Shown piece after piece: positions 42,271 to 51,571 of a stretch of 64,000 nt of DNA. Both the position numbers and the translations under genes were made by a program. The stretch is from contig NZ_PTIR01000005.1 in assembly GCF_002934455.1 (NCBI RefSeq), positions 62,001 through 126,000 on the forward strand. Direction: 5' to 3'. The stretch is from Trinickia symbiotica (lineage in GTDB: Bacteria; Pseudomonadota; Gammaproteobacteria; Burkholderiales; Burkholderiaceae). Position 1 is the stretch's first letter. Each line of letters starts with the position of its first letter. The notes under the pieces are model-generated. The model ran no database searches. It was given only the letters and a program-made list of their open reading frames with translations, and was not told the DNA's origin.

Positions 42271-43566
42271 TCAGCGACTGTTCCCGTGATCGCTGTTTGC
42301 GCTTGCGTCATAGGCCACGAGCTTCCAAACCGTGTCGACGCTGTGCTTCTGCTGGCGGCCCGTGATCCGCTCGATGAAGGACTGCTTGGGAAGCACTTGT
42401 ACGGCCGGCATCGCGGTACCCGCCTCGAAGCGTTGGCGACGGCCCCCTTCAATCTCGTTAGCGGCAGCCTCGGGGCAGGTCCACCAACCGGTCTGTGGGC
42501 AAGGGGTGCCGGTTTGCGCCAGCGTGCCAAGTGGCGCGTTGGGCGAGCCTTGATTCTCCGAAACATTCGCGGTACTCACCGGCCTCAACCGAACCGAATT
42601 GGCTACAGCGTCAAAGAGCGCAATAGCTTGGTCATCCGTAAGCAATGGACGCGTCGGAACGCCGTTGTCTTGCGTAATTCCGCTTTCCAGCTCGACTGTA
42701 ATGGTCGGCTTGAGCCCGTTGCTAACTTCCGTACCATCGGCCTCCCATCGGAACTGATGCAGGCGATAGCCAGCGTCCGTAGGAAGGGTCGACAAAATCT
42801 CTTCGCCCGCGCGCCCGTTGATCGTGCGCGGTCCGCGCCGCAATATCCGAATCTGACTCACCAGATTCTTGAAAACGTCCGGCATCCCACCGCTATCGAT
42901 ACGCTGGAGCAGGGAAGGCTGGCCAAGTTTGGTGACCGTCATCGTTTCGATGGACACGAGGACTCCAGGCCATTGAGCAAACTTGAAACTGATCGCCGCA
43001 TCCTCGAACTGCGATGTCCTGCCATCGTTGGCGATAAAACCGGCTTTCAGACAGTAGCCGGGTTCGGTGGGAATCTCCTGTGCGTGACGTGCGCGAAGGC
43101 TTGGAAACACGTCTGTTTTTACGATAGAAATTATCTGCTCATACTTCTCGTCAAGCGTGTCCTCTTGGGAAAGCTTAAACGCCTGACCGTCAATCCATTT
43201 GTGAGCCTCGAAGCCCACCGAAGGCCCCATCAGAAGCTGTTGCTGAAGCTCGAAGATCCACGTGGTGGGTGCAGGACGTAACACGCCTTTCAGCTTATAG
43301 CCATCCTTCTGTTTACCCGCCCGTAGTTCTTCTTCTCGATGTGCCATCTGTCGTTGAAAGCCGACTGCATTCACTACTGCAGACGATTCTATCCGCCCGT
43401 ACTTGTAGTCGTACGACTGCCCGTTGATCTCTGCGTCAGCCGGAACGTCAACCAGATATCGGCCGATGCAATAGGTTTTCGTGTCGCTCATATAAGGCTC
43501 TGTCGCGTGGCAAGTCAGGGTAACGAAGCTGGCGCACAGCACCATCAATGTCTTGGCAACGGGCAT
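42271..43566 (-). CDS. Tli4-family T6SS lipase immunity protein, copy 2
   Basis: A 431-residue exported protein from the ATG at 43566 (AAGGAGTGAA site). Signal peptide MPVAKTLMVLCASFVTLTCHA, then KTYCIGRYLVDVPADAEING. The Tli4 body is nearly identical to copy 1 from about residue 190 on (PGVLVSIETMTVTKLGQPSL etc.) but its N-terminal half diverges. A C-terminal extension of about 85 residues (PLGTLAQTGTPCPQTGWWTC, GGRRQRFEAGTAMP, TVWKLVAYD) is almost the same as that of copy 3. Its 5' end is fused to a lipase remnant (43568-43632). Confidence 0.8.
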   Translation of the reverse strand: MPVAKTLMVLCASFVTLTCHATEPYMSDTKTYCIGRYLVDVPADAEINGQSYDYKYGRIESSAVVNAVGFQRQMAHREEELRAGKQKDGYKLKGVLRPAPTTWIFELQQQLLMGPSVGFEAHKWIDGQAFKLSQEDTLDEKYEQIISIVKTDVFPSLRARHAQEIPTEPGYCLKAGFIANDGRTSQFEDAAISFKFAQWPGVLVSIETMTVTKLGQPSLLQRIDSGGMPDVFKNLVSQIRILRRGPRTINGRAGEEILSTLPTDAGYRLHQFRWEADGTEVSNGLKPTITVELESGITQDNGVPTRPLLTDDQAIALFDAVANSVRLRPVSTANVSENQGSPNAPLGTLAQTGTPCPQTGWWTCPEAAANEIEGGRRQRFEAGTAMPAVQVLPKQSFIERITGRQQKHSVDTVWKLVAYDASANSDHGNSR

Positions 43567-43567
43567 T

Positions 43568-43632
43568 TCACTCCTTGCACTGTGGAAGCTCGGCGACAGT
43601 TGTCGGAGTTGTGCGATTTTTCGCGATGCGAT
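43568..43632 (-). pseudogene. Remnant of a Tle4-like lipase 3' end upstream of immunity copy 2
   Basis: Minus-strand residues IASRKIAQLRQ in one frame and VAELPQCKE plus stop in the next frame match the end of the intact lipase (IARIVQDAPRVEELPACKE) with one frameshift. The remnant stop is followed directly by the copy 2 ATG, the same arrangement as between the intact lipase and copy 3. Confidence 0.65.
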
Positions 43633-43688
43633 GTCCGACACGGCGCCCGTGCTGTCAAAGATATCCGCGAACTTGTCGCTGCTGTGTG

Positions 43689-44990
43689 TCAGTGCTCCGG
43701 AGGAATAGATTCACCGCTCACCGCACTCCCGTCATAAGCGACGAGCTTCCAAACCGTGTTGACGCTATGCTTCTGCTGCCGGCCTGTCATCCGCTCAATG
43801 AAGGACTGTTTGGCAAGCACGTGTACGACCGGCATCGCGTTACCCGCTTCGAAGCGTTGGCGACGGCCCCCTTCGATCTGGTTAGCGGCAGCCTCCGGAC
43901 AGGTCCACCAACCGGTCTGCGGGCAGCGGGTGCCTGTTTGCGCCAGCGTGCCAAGTGGCGACATTGTCGACGGCCCACTCTCGCTGACCTTGCCGCCATC
44001 TGCGGGGCGTAACCGGACAGAATTTACGATAGCGTCGAAGACGCGAATCGCCTCCTCATCGGACAGGCGCGGGCGTTGTGGCGCGCCATTGGCGCCCCGC
44101 GCTCCGCTTTCGAACTCGACGGTAAGATCCGGCCTCAGCGGCTGATCCAATGTGCCTTGCGCTTCCCACTGGAACTGATGCGTGCGGAATCCCTCCTCCG
44201 TCGGAAACGTCCACAACACTTCCTCGCCCTCGCGCCCATTCACCTCACGCTTCCCTTTTCGGAGCGTCTTCATTTGGACGATTACGCCCTGTAGCACAGC
44301 CGGCACCGGGGTGCTATCAATTCGCTGTAGCAAAGTCTTCTCGCCCGCCTTCGTTGTTGTGCTCACATTCACTGTGACCACCACGCCAGGCCAGCGAGAG
44401 AACCTGAAGCTCATTCCGGCTTCCTCGTACTGAGCAGTCTTACCGTCATTTGCGATGAATCCGTTCTTGAGGCAGAAGCCTGGCTGCGACGGGACCTCAT
44501 CGGTGGTGCGCGCCCGAAGATTCGGGAGCAGCTCGGTTTCAAGAGTAGACAGCACGCTTGAGTATCGGGATAGATCGAAGCCTGTTTCCTTCATCGAAAA
44601 CACGTACCCGTTATCCCATTTATACGCCTCGACACCTACTGATGGCCCGGTCAGTAGCGTCCGAGAAAGCTCGAAGATTCGAATACTCGTAGAAGGACTT
44701 TTTACGCCCGTTAACGCATATTGCTTTTTGTGCTGCCCCGCGCGAAGTTCCGCTCCGCGCTGGATCATCTCCTGCGCGAAGTGTTCTTCACTCTCAGTCG
44801 ATGCTGTAGAGTCGATTCGTCCAAACATGTACTCGTATGCCTGCCCGTTGATTTCTGCGTCTGCGGGTACGTCTACTAGGAAACGTCCGATACAGTAGGT
44901 TTTGGTATCGCTCATTGCAGGCTCTTTCGCATAACAGATCGGGGTAAGCAGACTGGCGCAAAGCGCCATGGCGAAGCGCATGGTTCTCAT
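43689..44990 (-). CDS. Tli4-family T6SS lipase immunity protein, copy 3 (cognate of the intact lipase)
   Basis: A 433-residue exported protein from the ATG at 44990 (AAGGA site); this start overlaps the lipase stop by four bases (ATGA), so translation is coupled. Signal peptide MRTMRFAMALCASLLTPICYA. Body KTYCIGRFLVDVPADAEING, PGFCLKNGFIANDGKTAQYE, FDAIVNSVRLRP. The C-terminal extension with CPQTGWWTCPEAAAN and TVWKLVAYD is shared with copy 2. Expected to neutralise the neighbouring lipase in the periplasm. Confidence 0.83.
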   Translation of the reverse strand: MRTMRFAMALCASLLTPICYAKEPAMSDTKTYCIGRFLVDVPADAEINGQAYEYMFGRIDSTASTESEEHFAQEMIQRGAELRAGQHKKQYALTGVKSPSTSIRIFELSRTLLTGPSVGVEAYKWDNGYVFSMKETGFDLSRYSSVLSTLETELLPNLRARTTDEVPSQPGFCLKNGFIANDGKTAQYEEAGMSFRFSRWPGVVVTVNVSTTTKAGEKTLLQRIDSTPVPAVLQGVIVQMKTLRKGKREVNGREGEEVLWTFPTEEGFRTHQFQWEAQGTLDQPLRPDLTVEFESGARGANGAPQRPRLSDEEAIRVFDAIVNSVRLRPADGGKVSESGPSTMSPLGTLAQTGTRCPQTGWWTCPEAAANQIEGGRRQRFEAGNAMPVVHVLAKQSFIERMTGRQQKHSVNTVWKLVAYDGSAVSGESIPPEH

Positions 44991-46726
44991 TGGTATTCCT
45001 TGCACGCCGGCAGTTCCTCCACACGCGGGGCATCTTGGACAATCCTCGCAATGCAGTACAGCACATTCTCCTGCACGATGTCACTGTCGTAGCTGTGCTG
45101 ATGATCAAATCCTTTCATTCGGAACACGTTCTGTGTGCCCGGCCCGTCCGCCACAAGCGCGCCTGATGGCCCAGGGACCGTGCCGTCTCCTGAAGATGGG
45201 TCGCTGTCCGACGTCGGAGCGTCACGGTTGGCGAGGGAAAAGGATACTTTGTGCGATAGCACTTTTAACGTCGCTTCGCCCAGCTTCGTGAACGAATCCG
45301 CCGTAAGCGCGGGCAAAGCACGCTCCGCCCCCGGTGGGACAGCGTTTCGCGTTACCCATCGAACATTGCTAAACGCAACCTGCCTACCGTCACTGCCGTA
45401 GTATGCGTAGGTGTTTGGGTGGCAATAGAGTTGCAGCTTGTCGTGAAAATCGCATGCTGCAGTAATTGCTTCACCATAGCTTTCCATGGCAGTCTTGTTC
45501 TTTTTCTTCACAAGCGCCGCTGGGTCGATCAGCGTTTCATCGATCATTCCCCACCAGACGTCCTGTACCCGCTTGTTATAGATTTCAGAGTACGGGTCCG
45601 CGACAGGCAGTGGTGGCATTAGCGGCATCGTCTGGCCGTTTTCTTCCTGCTCGAACTTGAGCCAACCCGCGGGATAGTGTTTAGTGGGCAACAGTTCCAG
45701 CGGCCCGGGAGAATTCGCCATCACGCACGTTATATCAGCAGCGTCCCAGCCAATGATTGCCGCGACGATCGAACCCATGATGTCGAACACGCCCCCCGTC
45801 TCGGTACCCGCCCTGAAACGCCGATACACGACCGGCGCTCCACCCACGGGCTGCACACCATGGACAACGCCGAGGATCCGATCACCTGCCTTTTGCGCCG
45901 CACGCCGGGCAACCAGCCCACCCATCGAATGAGTCACAACGATCGCTTTCTCTACCGGAATCCAGTACTTCCCGCGCTTATACCAGTCAATTGCTTTGTT
46001 GATCCGGTCAATTAGAAGATCTGACGAGTCCTCGTTGCTGCCCAGCCAGTTGTAACCGCAGGCCCATACCGGGAAGTAGTAATCGGCGAGCCTTCGAAAT
46101 TCAGCGTCGTTTAACGGAGGAACAGCACCTTTAATGGGCTTCCATTCCCTCAGTACGTCCTTGCCGTCCTTGTCTTTCAGCGTCTTGGCGACGGTCCAAA
46201 CTGGCATTTCCGAGCCGCCCATACCTGCGTCGACATACTGGTCGTTGAGCGCTAGTTCCAGCGCCGTTAGGATCCTTCCGTAGCTGTCGAAATGCACTTC
46301 GCCCCAGCCACGAACTTTCGCCTCTTCTTCAGTCAGCGTAAAGAGGCCACGTGGAAGCGAAACTTTGCCCCGATCGTCAACCTCGACCAAATCCGGGCTC
46401 ATCTGAGTTTGGCGTGCTCTGGGACTCTGACGCACCCGGCGCCCAAATTCCCCAAGTCCGGCTACCGCGCCATTGGGCGGCACCCAGGCGGGGGCTCCAG
46501 GGTGCTCAGCTTCCCTGTTTGCACGTAGATTGGTACCCATAATGCCCGGCACGAATATCACCGGAATCACATGCTTGGGCGGCATGACGCCAAGCGCATG
46601 CACCTTGAAACACTCGGGGCTGGTCACGCTATTGAAAATCGGATCACCGTTTTCATCGAATTGCAACGGCACGCGACGCACCGCTTGCTTTTGAACCGGA
46701 GCGGCTTCGGCAACTGGGCTGGACAT
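44987..46726 (-). CDS. Tle4-like T6SS phospholipase effector
   Basis: A 579-residue alpha/beta hydrolase without a signal peptide. VIPVIFVPGIMGTNLR (oxyanion region) is followed by the nucleophile elbow VTHSMGGLVARR, Ser267, where the usual first Gly of GxSxG is Thr. A likely acid is Asp514 in SGDGTVPGPSG and a likely base is His542/544 in GFDHQHSYDS. Being 23 bases after vgrG and translationally coupled to a Tli4-type immunity gene, it fits the Tle4 lipase class of antibacterial effectors, which attack membrane phospholipids of neighbours after delivery on VgrG/PAAR. The Tle4 label rests on the Tli4 partner and general similarity. Confidence 0.82.
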   Translation of the reverse strand: MSSPVAEAAPVQKQAVRRVPLQFDENGDPIFNSVTSPECFKVHALGVMPPKHVIPVIFVPGIMGTNLRANREAEHPGAPAWVPPNGAVAGLGEFGRRVRQSPRARQTQMSPDLVEVDDRGKVSLPRGLFTLTEEEAKVRGWGEVHFDSYGRILTALELALNDQYVDAGMGGSEMPVWTVAKTLKDKDGKDVLREWKPIKGAVPPLNDAEFRRLADYYFPVWACGYNWLGSNEDSSDLLIDRINKAIDWYKRGKYWIPVEKAIVVTHSMGGLVARRAAQKAGDRILGVVHGVQPVGGAPVVYRRFRAGTETGGVFDIMGSIVAAIIGWDAADITCVMANSPGPLELLPTKHYPAGWLKFEQEENGQTMPLMPPLPVADPYSEIYNKRVQDVWWGMIDETLIDPAALVKKKNKTAMESYGEAITAACDFHDKLQLYCHPNTYAYYGSDGRQVAFSNVRWVTRNAVPPGAERALPALTADSFTKLGEATLKVLSHKVSFSLANRDAPTSDSDPSSGDGTVPGPSGALVADGPGTQNVFRMKGFDHQHSYDSDIVQENVLYCIARIVQDAPRVEELPACKEYQ

Positions 46727-46749
46727 AGATCAATCGGATCAGAACAAAG

Positions 46750-49326
46750 TCAGGGAGTCGGGCGGATCGTGAGCGGGCGGATCTGCGTATCCTCGATAAG
46801 CGTCTGGTTCGCGCCGTCCGCGCCAAGCTTGCCTGCGTCGCGCACCGCGCCGGTCTCGTCGAACACCTTGTGTTCGGTGTTACGCAACGCCTGACCGGCT
46901 CGATTGGCGAGCGCGAACTGTTCATTCGTTTTCATCGTCGAGGCCGGCATATGCGGCAAGTCCGGACTGCCGCCTCCGCCGCCCGTGAAAGTGAATTTGG
47001 ATGTTTCGATCTTGTGTTCGCCGCTGGACGAGGCGAGCACCTTGCCGTCGCCGAGCGAGTATGTGACGCCGTTGGCCTTCAGTACGATGTTCGGTGCTTC
47101 GATAAGCACGTCTTTGAGCGAATACAGGTGCAGACGCTCGGATGCGCCTACTTCGGTCTTGCCTTGCTGTGCCTGCACCGCGACGTCGCCGGTGCCGGCG
47201 ATCAGTTTCATGCCTGCTTTCGCGAACGCCGAGAGCCCCTGCGCCGCCCGCATCATGACTTTGCGCCCCGTGCTCACGTTGACGTCCTGTACTGCCGTAA
47301 CGTCCACATGCCTGCCGGCCGAGGCAACGATGTTGAGCGGACTCGCCAGCGCGATGCCGTCGGGCGCGGATACACCGATGAGCGCGGCGCCGCCCGGCTT
47401 TTCGGTGTCCCACTGCTTCAACTTGTCGAGCAGTTTCTCCTGTGGGCCCGTGTCGGTGCCTTCGGCCTGATGACTCGACGAGAGGTCCGCGAGCTGCTTT
47501 GCTATTGCGAGCGCCGCTTCGAGTTGACCAACGAGCTCTTGGGTGTCGAGTATTCGCCCCTTCGCGCCCGGACGGTTGTCTGTCGAGATCAGCAGCCCCT
47601 GCGCCGCGCGAATCGCGCCGGCCATATCGGTACGCAATTCAAAACCCTCACCTCGCGCATCCTGGCGCCCCCACCAGTTCTCGATGCGTGTGATGCAGCC
47701 CAGCGAGAGCTGACTGGCCGCATGATCGCTGCGTAGCTGCGTCTGAATTGCATTCGCCGTGTCGTCGAACAGCAAATGATTGCTGCGGCCCGATGCGGCA
47801 TTGCCCGCATCGCCGTTCAGCTCGCGGCTGCGGATACCGGTGAGCGCGCGCTGCTGCGGCAGTTGCCAAGCAGCGAGGTTCTTCGCGTTCATCACGCGTC
47901 CCGTGATTACGGGACGGTCGGGATTGCCGTCGAGCCATTGCACGATGACTTCCGAGCCAATGCGAGGCAGCGCAACCATCCCTTGGCTACCGCCGGCCCA
48001 CGCACTCGACACGCGCACCCACGTGGTGTTCGTCCCTTCCCGATCCCACTGAAAGCGCACCAGGCAGCGCCCGTGTTCATCCGTATAGAGGCTCTCACCC
48101 GGTGGCCCCACGACAGTTGCCGTCTGCGGCGCGAGAATCCGCGTGTCGACGCTGCTATAGCCGCGCGGTGGCCGCCACGGGGTGCCCCGGCTGACGCAGA
48201 TGAATTCGTTGCGATACGTCGCCGCGGCGCTCGTCCCCTGCAAGTAGTTGTTCGTCGCAACTTGGCGAGCCGAGACGATCAGAAACTCGCTGTCTTGCCG
48301 CGCGCCGTTCAAGGACGAGCCATAGTGATCGGTCAGCCGAAACCAGCGGCCCGGCATGACGAAGCGGCTGTTGCCCGCGCCGGCGAACTGCCGGGCACCA
48401 GCGGCAATTGCGTCGATCCGGCGCGCAGCCTGCCGCGCGCCATCGCGCGAATCGCGATAGCCGTACGCCCCCGCGTACTCGTACCACTCTAGCTTCGGCC
48501 CCCGGCCGTTCCAGCCGTCGATCTGCGCATCGGCTACGCCCGAAACCATGCCCGGGTTGATCCCCGGGTTCTTGAAGTCGGCCCGCGTCAGCGCCGTATG
48601 CGTGGACGTCACCTGCTGAATCGGCGACCACGACGCAATGCCGTCCGCCTCGAGCGATCCCGCCTCGTCCTGAAACTCGATGGCGGGCGTCTCGCCATCG
48701 ATCGCGGGCACGACTCGCGTCGGGTCCGCCACGATGAGTTGATGAGAGTCGGCCGCATGCTCGTACCAGTACGTCAGGCCCGCGTGCTCCCACCGCCGAT
48801 GCAAGTAGTTGTGATCGTCCTCATCGAACTGGCACGCCATCGTCATGGGCGGATCCGCCTCGCGCACTCGCCAATCCCACATGGGCAGCGCGCCGTAATC
48901 CTGGAACAAGGTGGCCGCTTGACCGCGCAAACTCATGTCGCGCAACACGCGGTTGTTCTTGCGGTATTTCAGGTAGCGCAGCCATGGCCCGACTTGCGCC
49001 TCGTAGAACGCAATGCCGCCATCGGTTTTGAGATGCCGGAACGCGAATATGTACCCGCTGAAATACCGCACGCTGCCGTCATTGCGTAGCAATTGGACAG
49101 AAATCAATCTTCCCGTGAAATCGTTAACGTCGAGCTGCGCGTTATCGGACAGTATCTCGACGGAAAATTCGAAATCGCGGGATAAGAACTCATTTCCCTC
49201 CAAGCGATTGACGAGCAAAACGTCGTAGGGCGCGTCGCCTTTCGGAAATTTCAGCTTGAGCAACCGGTTGTGCTGAAGCCCGGAGGCAAGAGTCCGCAGG
49301 TCTTGCGCGGAAAGACGTGTATCCAT
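46750..49326 (-). CDS. vgrG: VgrG, T6SS spike protein with DUF2345 extension
   Basis: An 858-residue protein. The gp27-like base covers about the first 400 residues (FLSRDFEFSVEILSDNAQLD, VGPWLRYLKYRKNNRVLRD, EDDHNYLHRRWEHAGLTYWY), then the OB-fold/needle (DEHGRCLVRFQWDREGTNTTWVRV, ALPRIGSEVIVQWLDGNPDR), and DUF2345 (GIALASPLNIVASAGRHVDV, TGRKVMMRAAQGLSAFAKAG). A 70-residue tail ends in IRPLTIRPTP; it has no recognisable toxin domain, so the tail may serve for loading the lipase. Lies between tssF and the lipase gene on the same strand. Confidence 0.95.
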   Translation of the reverse strand: MDTRLSAQDLRTLASGLQHNRLLKLKFPKGDAPYDVLLVNRLEGNEFLSRDFEFSVEILSDNAQLDVNDFTGRLISVQLLRNDGSVRYFSGYIFAFRHLKTDGGIAFYEAQVGPWLRYLKYRKNNRVLRDMSLRGQAATLFQDYGALPMWDWRVREADPPMTMACQFDEDDHNYLHRRWEHAGLTYWYEHAADSHQLIVADPTRVVPAIDGETPAIEFQDEAGSLEADGIASWSPIQQVTSTHTALTRADFKNPGINPGMVSGVADAQIDGWNGRGPKLEWYEYAGAYGYRDSRDGARQAARRIDAIAAGARQFAGAGNSRFVMPGRWFRLTDHYGSSLNGARQDSEFLIVSARQVATNNYLQGTSAAATYRNEFICVSRGTPWRPPRGYSSVDTRILAPQTATVVGPPGESLYTDEHGRCLVRFQWDREGTNTTWVRVSSAWAGGSQGMVALPRIGSEVIVQWLDGNPDRPVITGRVMNAKNLAAWQLPQQRALTGIRSRELNGDAGNAASGRSNHLLFDDTANAIQTQLRSDHAASQLSLGCITRIENWWGRQDARGEGFELRTDMAGAIRAAQGLLISTDNRPGAKGRILDTQELVGQLEAALAIAKQLADLSSSHQAEGTDTGPQEKLLDKLKQWDTEKPGGAALIGVSAPDGIALASPLNIVASAGRHVDVTAVQDVNVSTGRKVMMRAAQGLSAFAKAGMKLIAGTGDVAVQAQQGKTEVGASERLHLYSLKDVLIEAPNIVLKANGVTYSLGDGKVLASSSGEHKIETSKFTFTGGGGGSPDLPHMPASTMKTNEQFALANRAGQALRNTEHKVFDETGAVRDAGKLGADGANQTLIEDTQIRPLTIRPTP

Positions 49327-49464
49327 CGTAGTGCTGACAGGTGCGATCGCGGGATTCTACTGAAGAAATTGCATAAGCAAAACCTATCAGATGTGTCAGT
49401 CCGCCCAATTCGGAAAATTCTTAAAACCGCAAAGGTAAACGTTTCGCTCCGTAGCGTTAAATAT

Positions 49465-51273
49465 TCAAAGAATCGGTGTAGCTCCCATCAGCGGCTTGCC
49501 GCGCCAAAGTTCGATCCCGTGTTTCCCGGAAATCATGACCAACTGTACAAAGCTGTATTCCGGCGCATAGGGCGTGAAGAACCGCTCCATTACACCGGCG
49601 AAAACGGCAATGCTATGCGCTGCGAACGCTTGGTCGCTGATCGTCAGCGTGATTTCGATCCCGCGAACGAACCCCGGCTGTGGCTGCATCACCAACCACT
49701 GCATCACGGATCGCCGGGCAAGATGCGTGACGCCATCGATCTGGTTGGCAGGCATTCGCGAAAGGCCCGCGAATTGACGGAACATCTCCTTCAGTTCGTC
49801 GAGTCCTTTCGGGTTGAGTCTCACCGGCTGCGGTACTTGCATTGAAATGAGGCGCCAAAGCGAGCCATCGGTCCGAGGCAGGCTGCCCACGGGCGTGGGC
49901 GTATGCAGCAGCGTGATCTTTTCCGCGACGGCATCGCGCTCCATCGCCAGGTCGCCCTCTGGCGCGCCCACCGGCAGCGAATGCGGCAGATCGCCGTTCG
50001 AACAGGTCACATCGACGGTCAATTGGCCGACGTCCGTTGCCATCGACTTGCCATCGGCTCCGACGAGGTTGAGCGCGGCCGGGCTCGCACCGCGAAACCA
50101 CCGATCGGCATTAGGCGGAATGAATATCCACCGTGGGTCGTTCAGCCCAGCCGAGCCGCCGATCAACGACGTCAACGGACGGATCCCCTTTCCATCGGCA
50201 ACGCGCACTGCGTCGACGGACCAAGCCTCAGTTGGCGCACTACCCTTGCGCTCGACATTGATCGGCCATACGCCTGTCTGCCGCTCCCGCGTAAGGGGCA
50301 CGTTCGCCTCGGCGAACAAATTCACGACGGGCGTGCAGAACAGCTTGAAATGGCTCGGGGACACCTGCATCAGGCGATGCGCATTCCAAGAGTCCGGGTG
50401 AACGTCCCCTACGGCAAGATGCAGCGTGACGTTGCGTCCGTCGCCGGCGGCGCGAAGCAGCGCCGCGAAGTCGATATCAATGAAGTCGAAGCGCTCCGGG
50501 AACGCGAAATACTCGGTCAGCAATTGAAACGAAGTACTTGCGCCATCAGCATGAACCAGCCCCTCCTCCGCAGCAAACCCCGCAGCCGCGACAGGCACGG
50601 TATCGAGACGTCTCCAGCGCCCGGCACTATCCTCCACATAGGCCGCAGCCGTGCGCAACAACATGGTGTCCATGAGGGCCGTCACAACTTCGCGCGAGCC
50701 CGCAAGATGCATGCGGACGGTGGACGGCAACGTCATATTGGGTTGCCCGGCGCGCTCGGCCGCGCTGAATGCGATTGAGAGCATGCCGCTCGTATCCGGA
50801 GGCAGCGTTACGCCGGACGGTGCGCTCGGCATCGGCAAGTACCGCGCATGCGGAATACTAAGCGGTGCGAGTACGACGTCATACACGGTGCTGAAATAGC
50901 ACTTGCCCGCCCTGGTCAATAGTTCGGTCCCGCGCGGGACGGTGACCGGCCGCGCCCGGTTCTCGAACATGCCGGCAATGTCGAACTGCGCAATCGAGCA
51001 CGAGGGAAACGGCCGCAGGTACTGCGGATAGATGATGCTCAACAGCAGCTCCGTGAGCTCGGGGTAGTCGTCGTCGATCCTTGCGCTGATACGCGCCGCC
51101 AGGAACGCGAACGACTGCATCATCCGCTCGACGTGGGGATCCTCCGACTGTCCGCCGCTGATCGACAGGCGGGCCGCGGCTCTCGGGTACTGTTCGGCGA
51201 AGCTCTCTAAGCTGCGGCGGAGTAGCGCGAGCTCGCGTTCGTAGTAGTGCAACAGCTGGTCGTCGTCGATCAT
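49465..51273 (-). CDS. tssF: TssF, T6SS baseplate subunit (isolated copy)
   Basis: A 602-residue protein with TssF landmarks: YYERELALLRRSLESFAEQYP near the N-terminus, DPHVERMMQSFAFLAARISA, DDYPELTELLLSIIYPQYLRP, SCSIAQFD. In full clusters TssF is encoded with TssE and TssG; here vgrG follows directly after 138 bases and no tssE, tssG or other core gene is in the window. The C-terminus (GKHGIELWRGKPLMGATPIL) is intact. The 298 bases upstream (51274-51571) show no further gene. It may be a solitary baseplate paralogue dedicated to this spike. Confidence 0.93.
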   Translation of the reverse strand: MIDDDQLLHYYERELALLRRSLESFAEQYPRAAARLSISGGQSEDPHVERMMQSFAFLAARISARIDDDYPELTELLLSIIYPQYLRPFPSCSIAQFDIAGMFENRARPVTVPRGTELLTRAGKCYFSTVYDVVLAPLSIPHARYLPMPSAPSGVTLPPDTSGMLSIAFSAAERAGQPNMTLPSTVRMHLAGSREVVTALMDTMLLRTAAAYVEDSAGRWRRLDTVPVAAAGFAAEEGLVHADGASTSFQLLTEYFAFPERFDFIDIDFAALLRAAGDGRNVTLHLAVGDVHPDSWNAHRLMQVSPSHFKLFCTPVVNLFAEANVPLTRERQTGVWPINVERKGSAPTEAWSVDAVRVADGKGIRPLTSLIGGSAGLNDPRWIFIPPNADRWFRGASPAALNLVGADGKSMATDVGQLTVDVTCSNGDLPHSLPVGAPEGDLAMERDAVAEKITLLHTPTPVGSLPRTDGSLWRLISMQVPQPVRLNPKGLDELKEMFRQFAGLSRMPANQIDGVTHLARRSVMQWLVMQPQPGFVRGIEITLTISDQAFAAHSIAVFAGVMERFFTPYAPEYSFVQLVMISGKHGIELWRGKPLMGATPIL

Positions 51274-51571
51274 CGAATAGGGATAGGTAGTGGTTGCGGC
51301 AAGCCTCGACAGGCCCGGCTCGCTGACTGATTGACGCCTGAAGGCGCCGTTTGAGCTGCATTGCCAGCGCGAGTCGCTACATTAGTTCGTCAGAAGTCTC
51401 GGTCGGGCATCGCGCGAAAAAATAGGACTGCCGCACGCTCTGGGGCGGTTCGCTTCGAGGTCGCTTGCGGTCGGCGAGAGGCATGTTGGTCCGTCGCCGG
51501 CCTCCTCGCACGACAAAAAGTATAAAGTTCCGGTAACCAAGCGAACGTTTTTGCAATCGAATAGAAAACCC

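Noticed and set aside
43567-43641. A 25-residue N-terminal extension of immunity copy 2
   Set aside because: It is translated lipase remnant in another frame; the ATG at 43566 has a ribosome binding site and begins a proper signal peptide.
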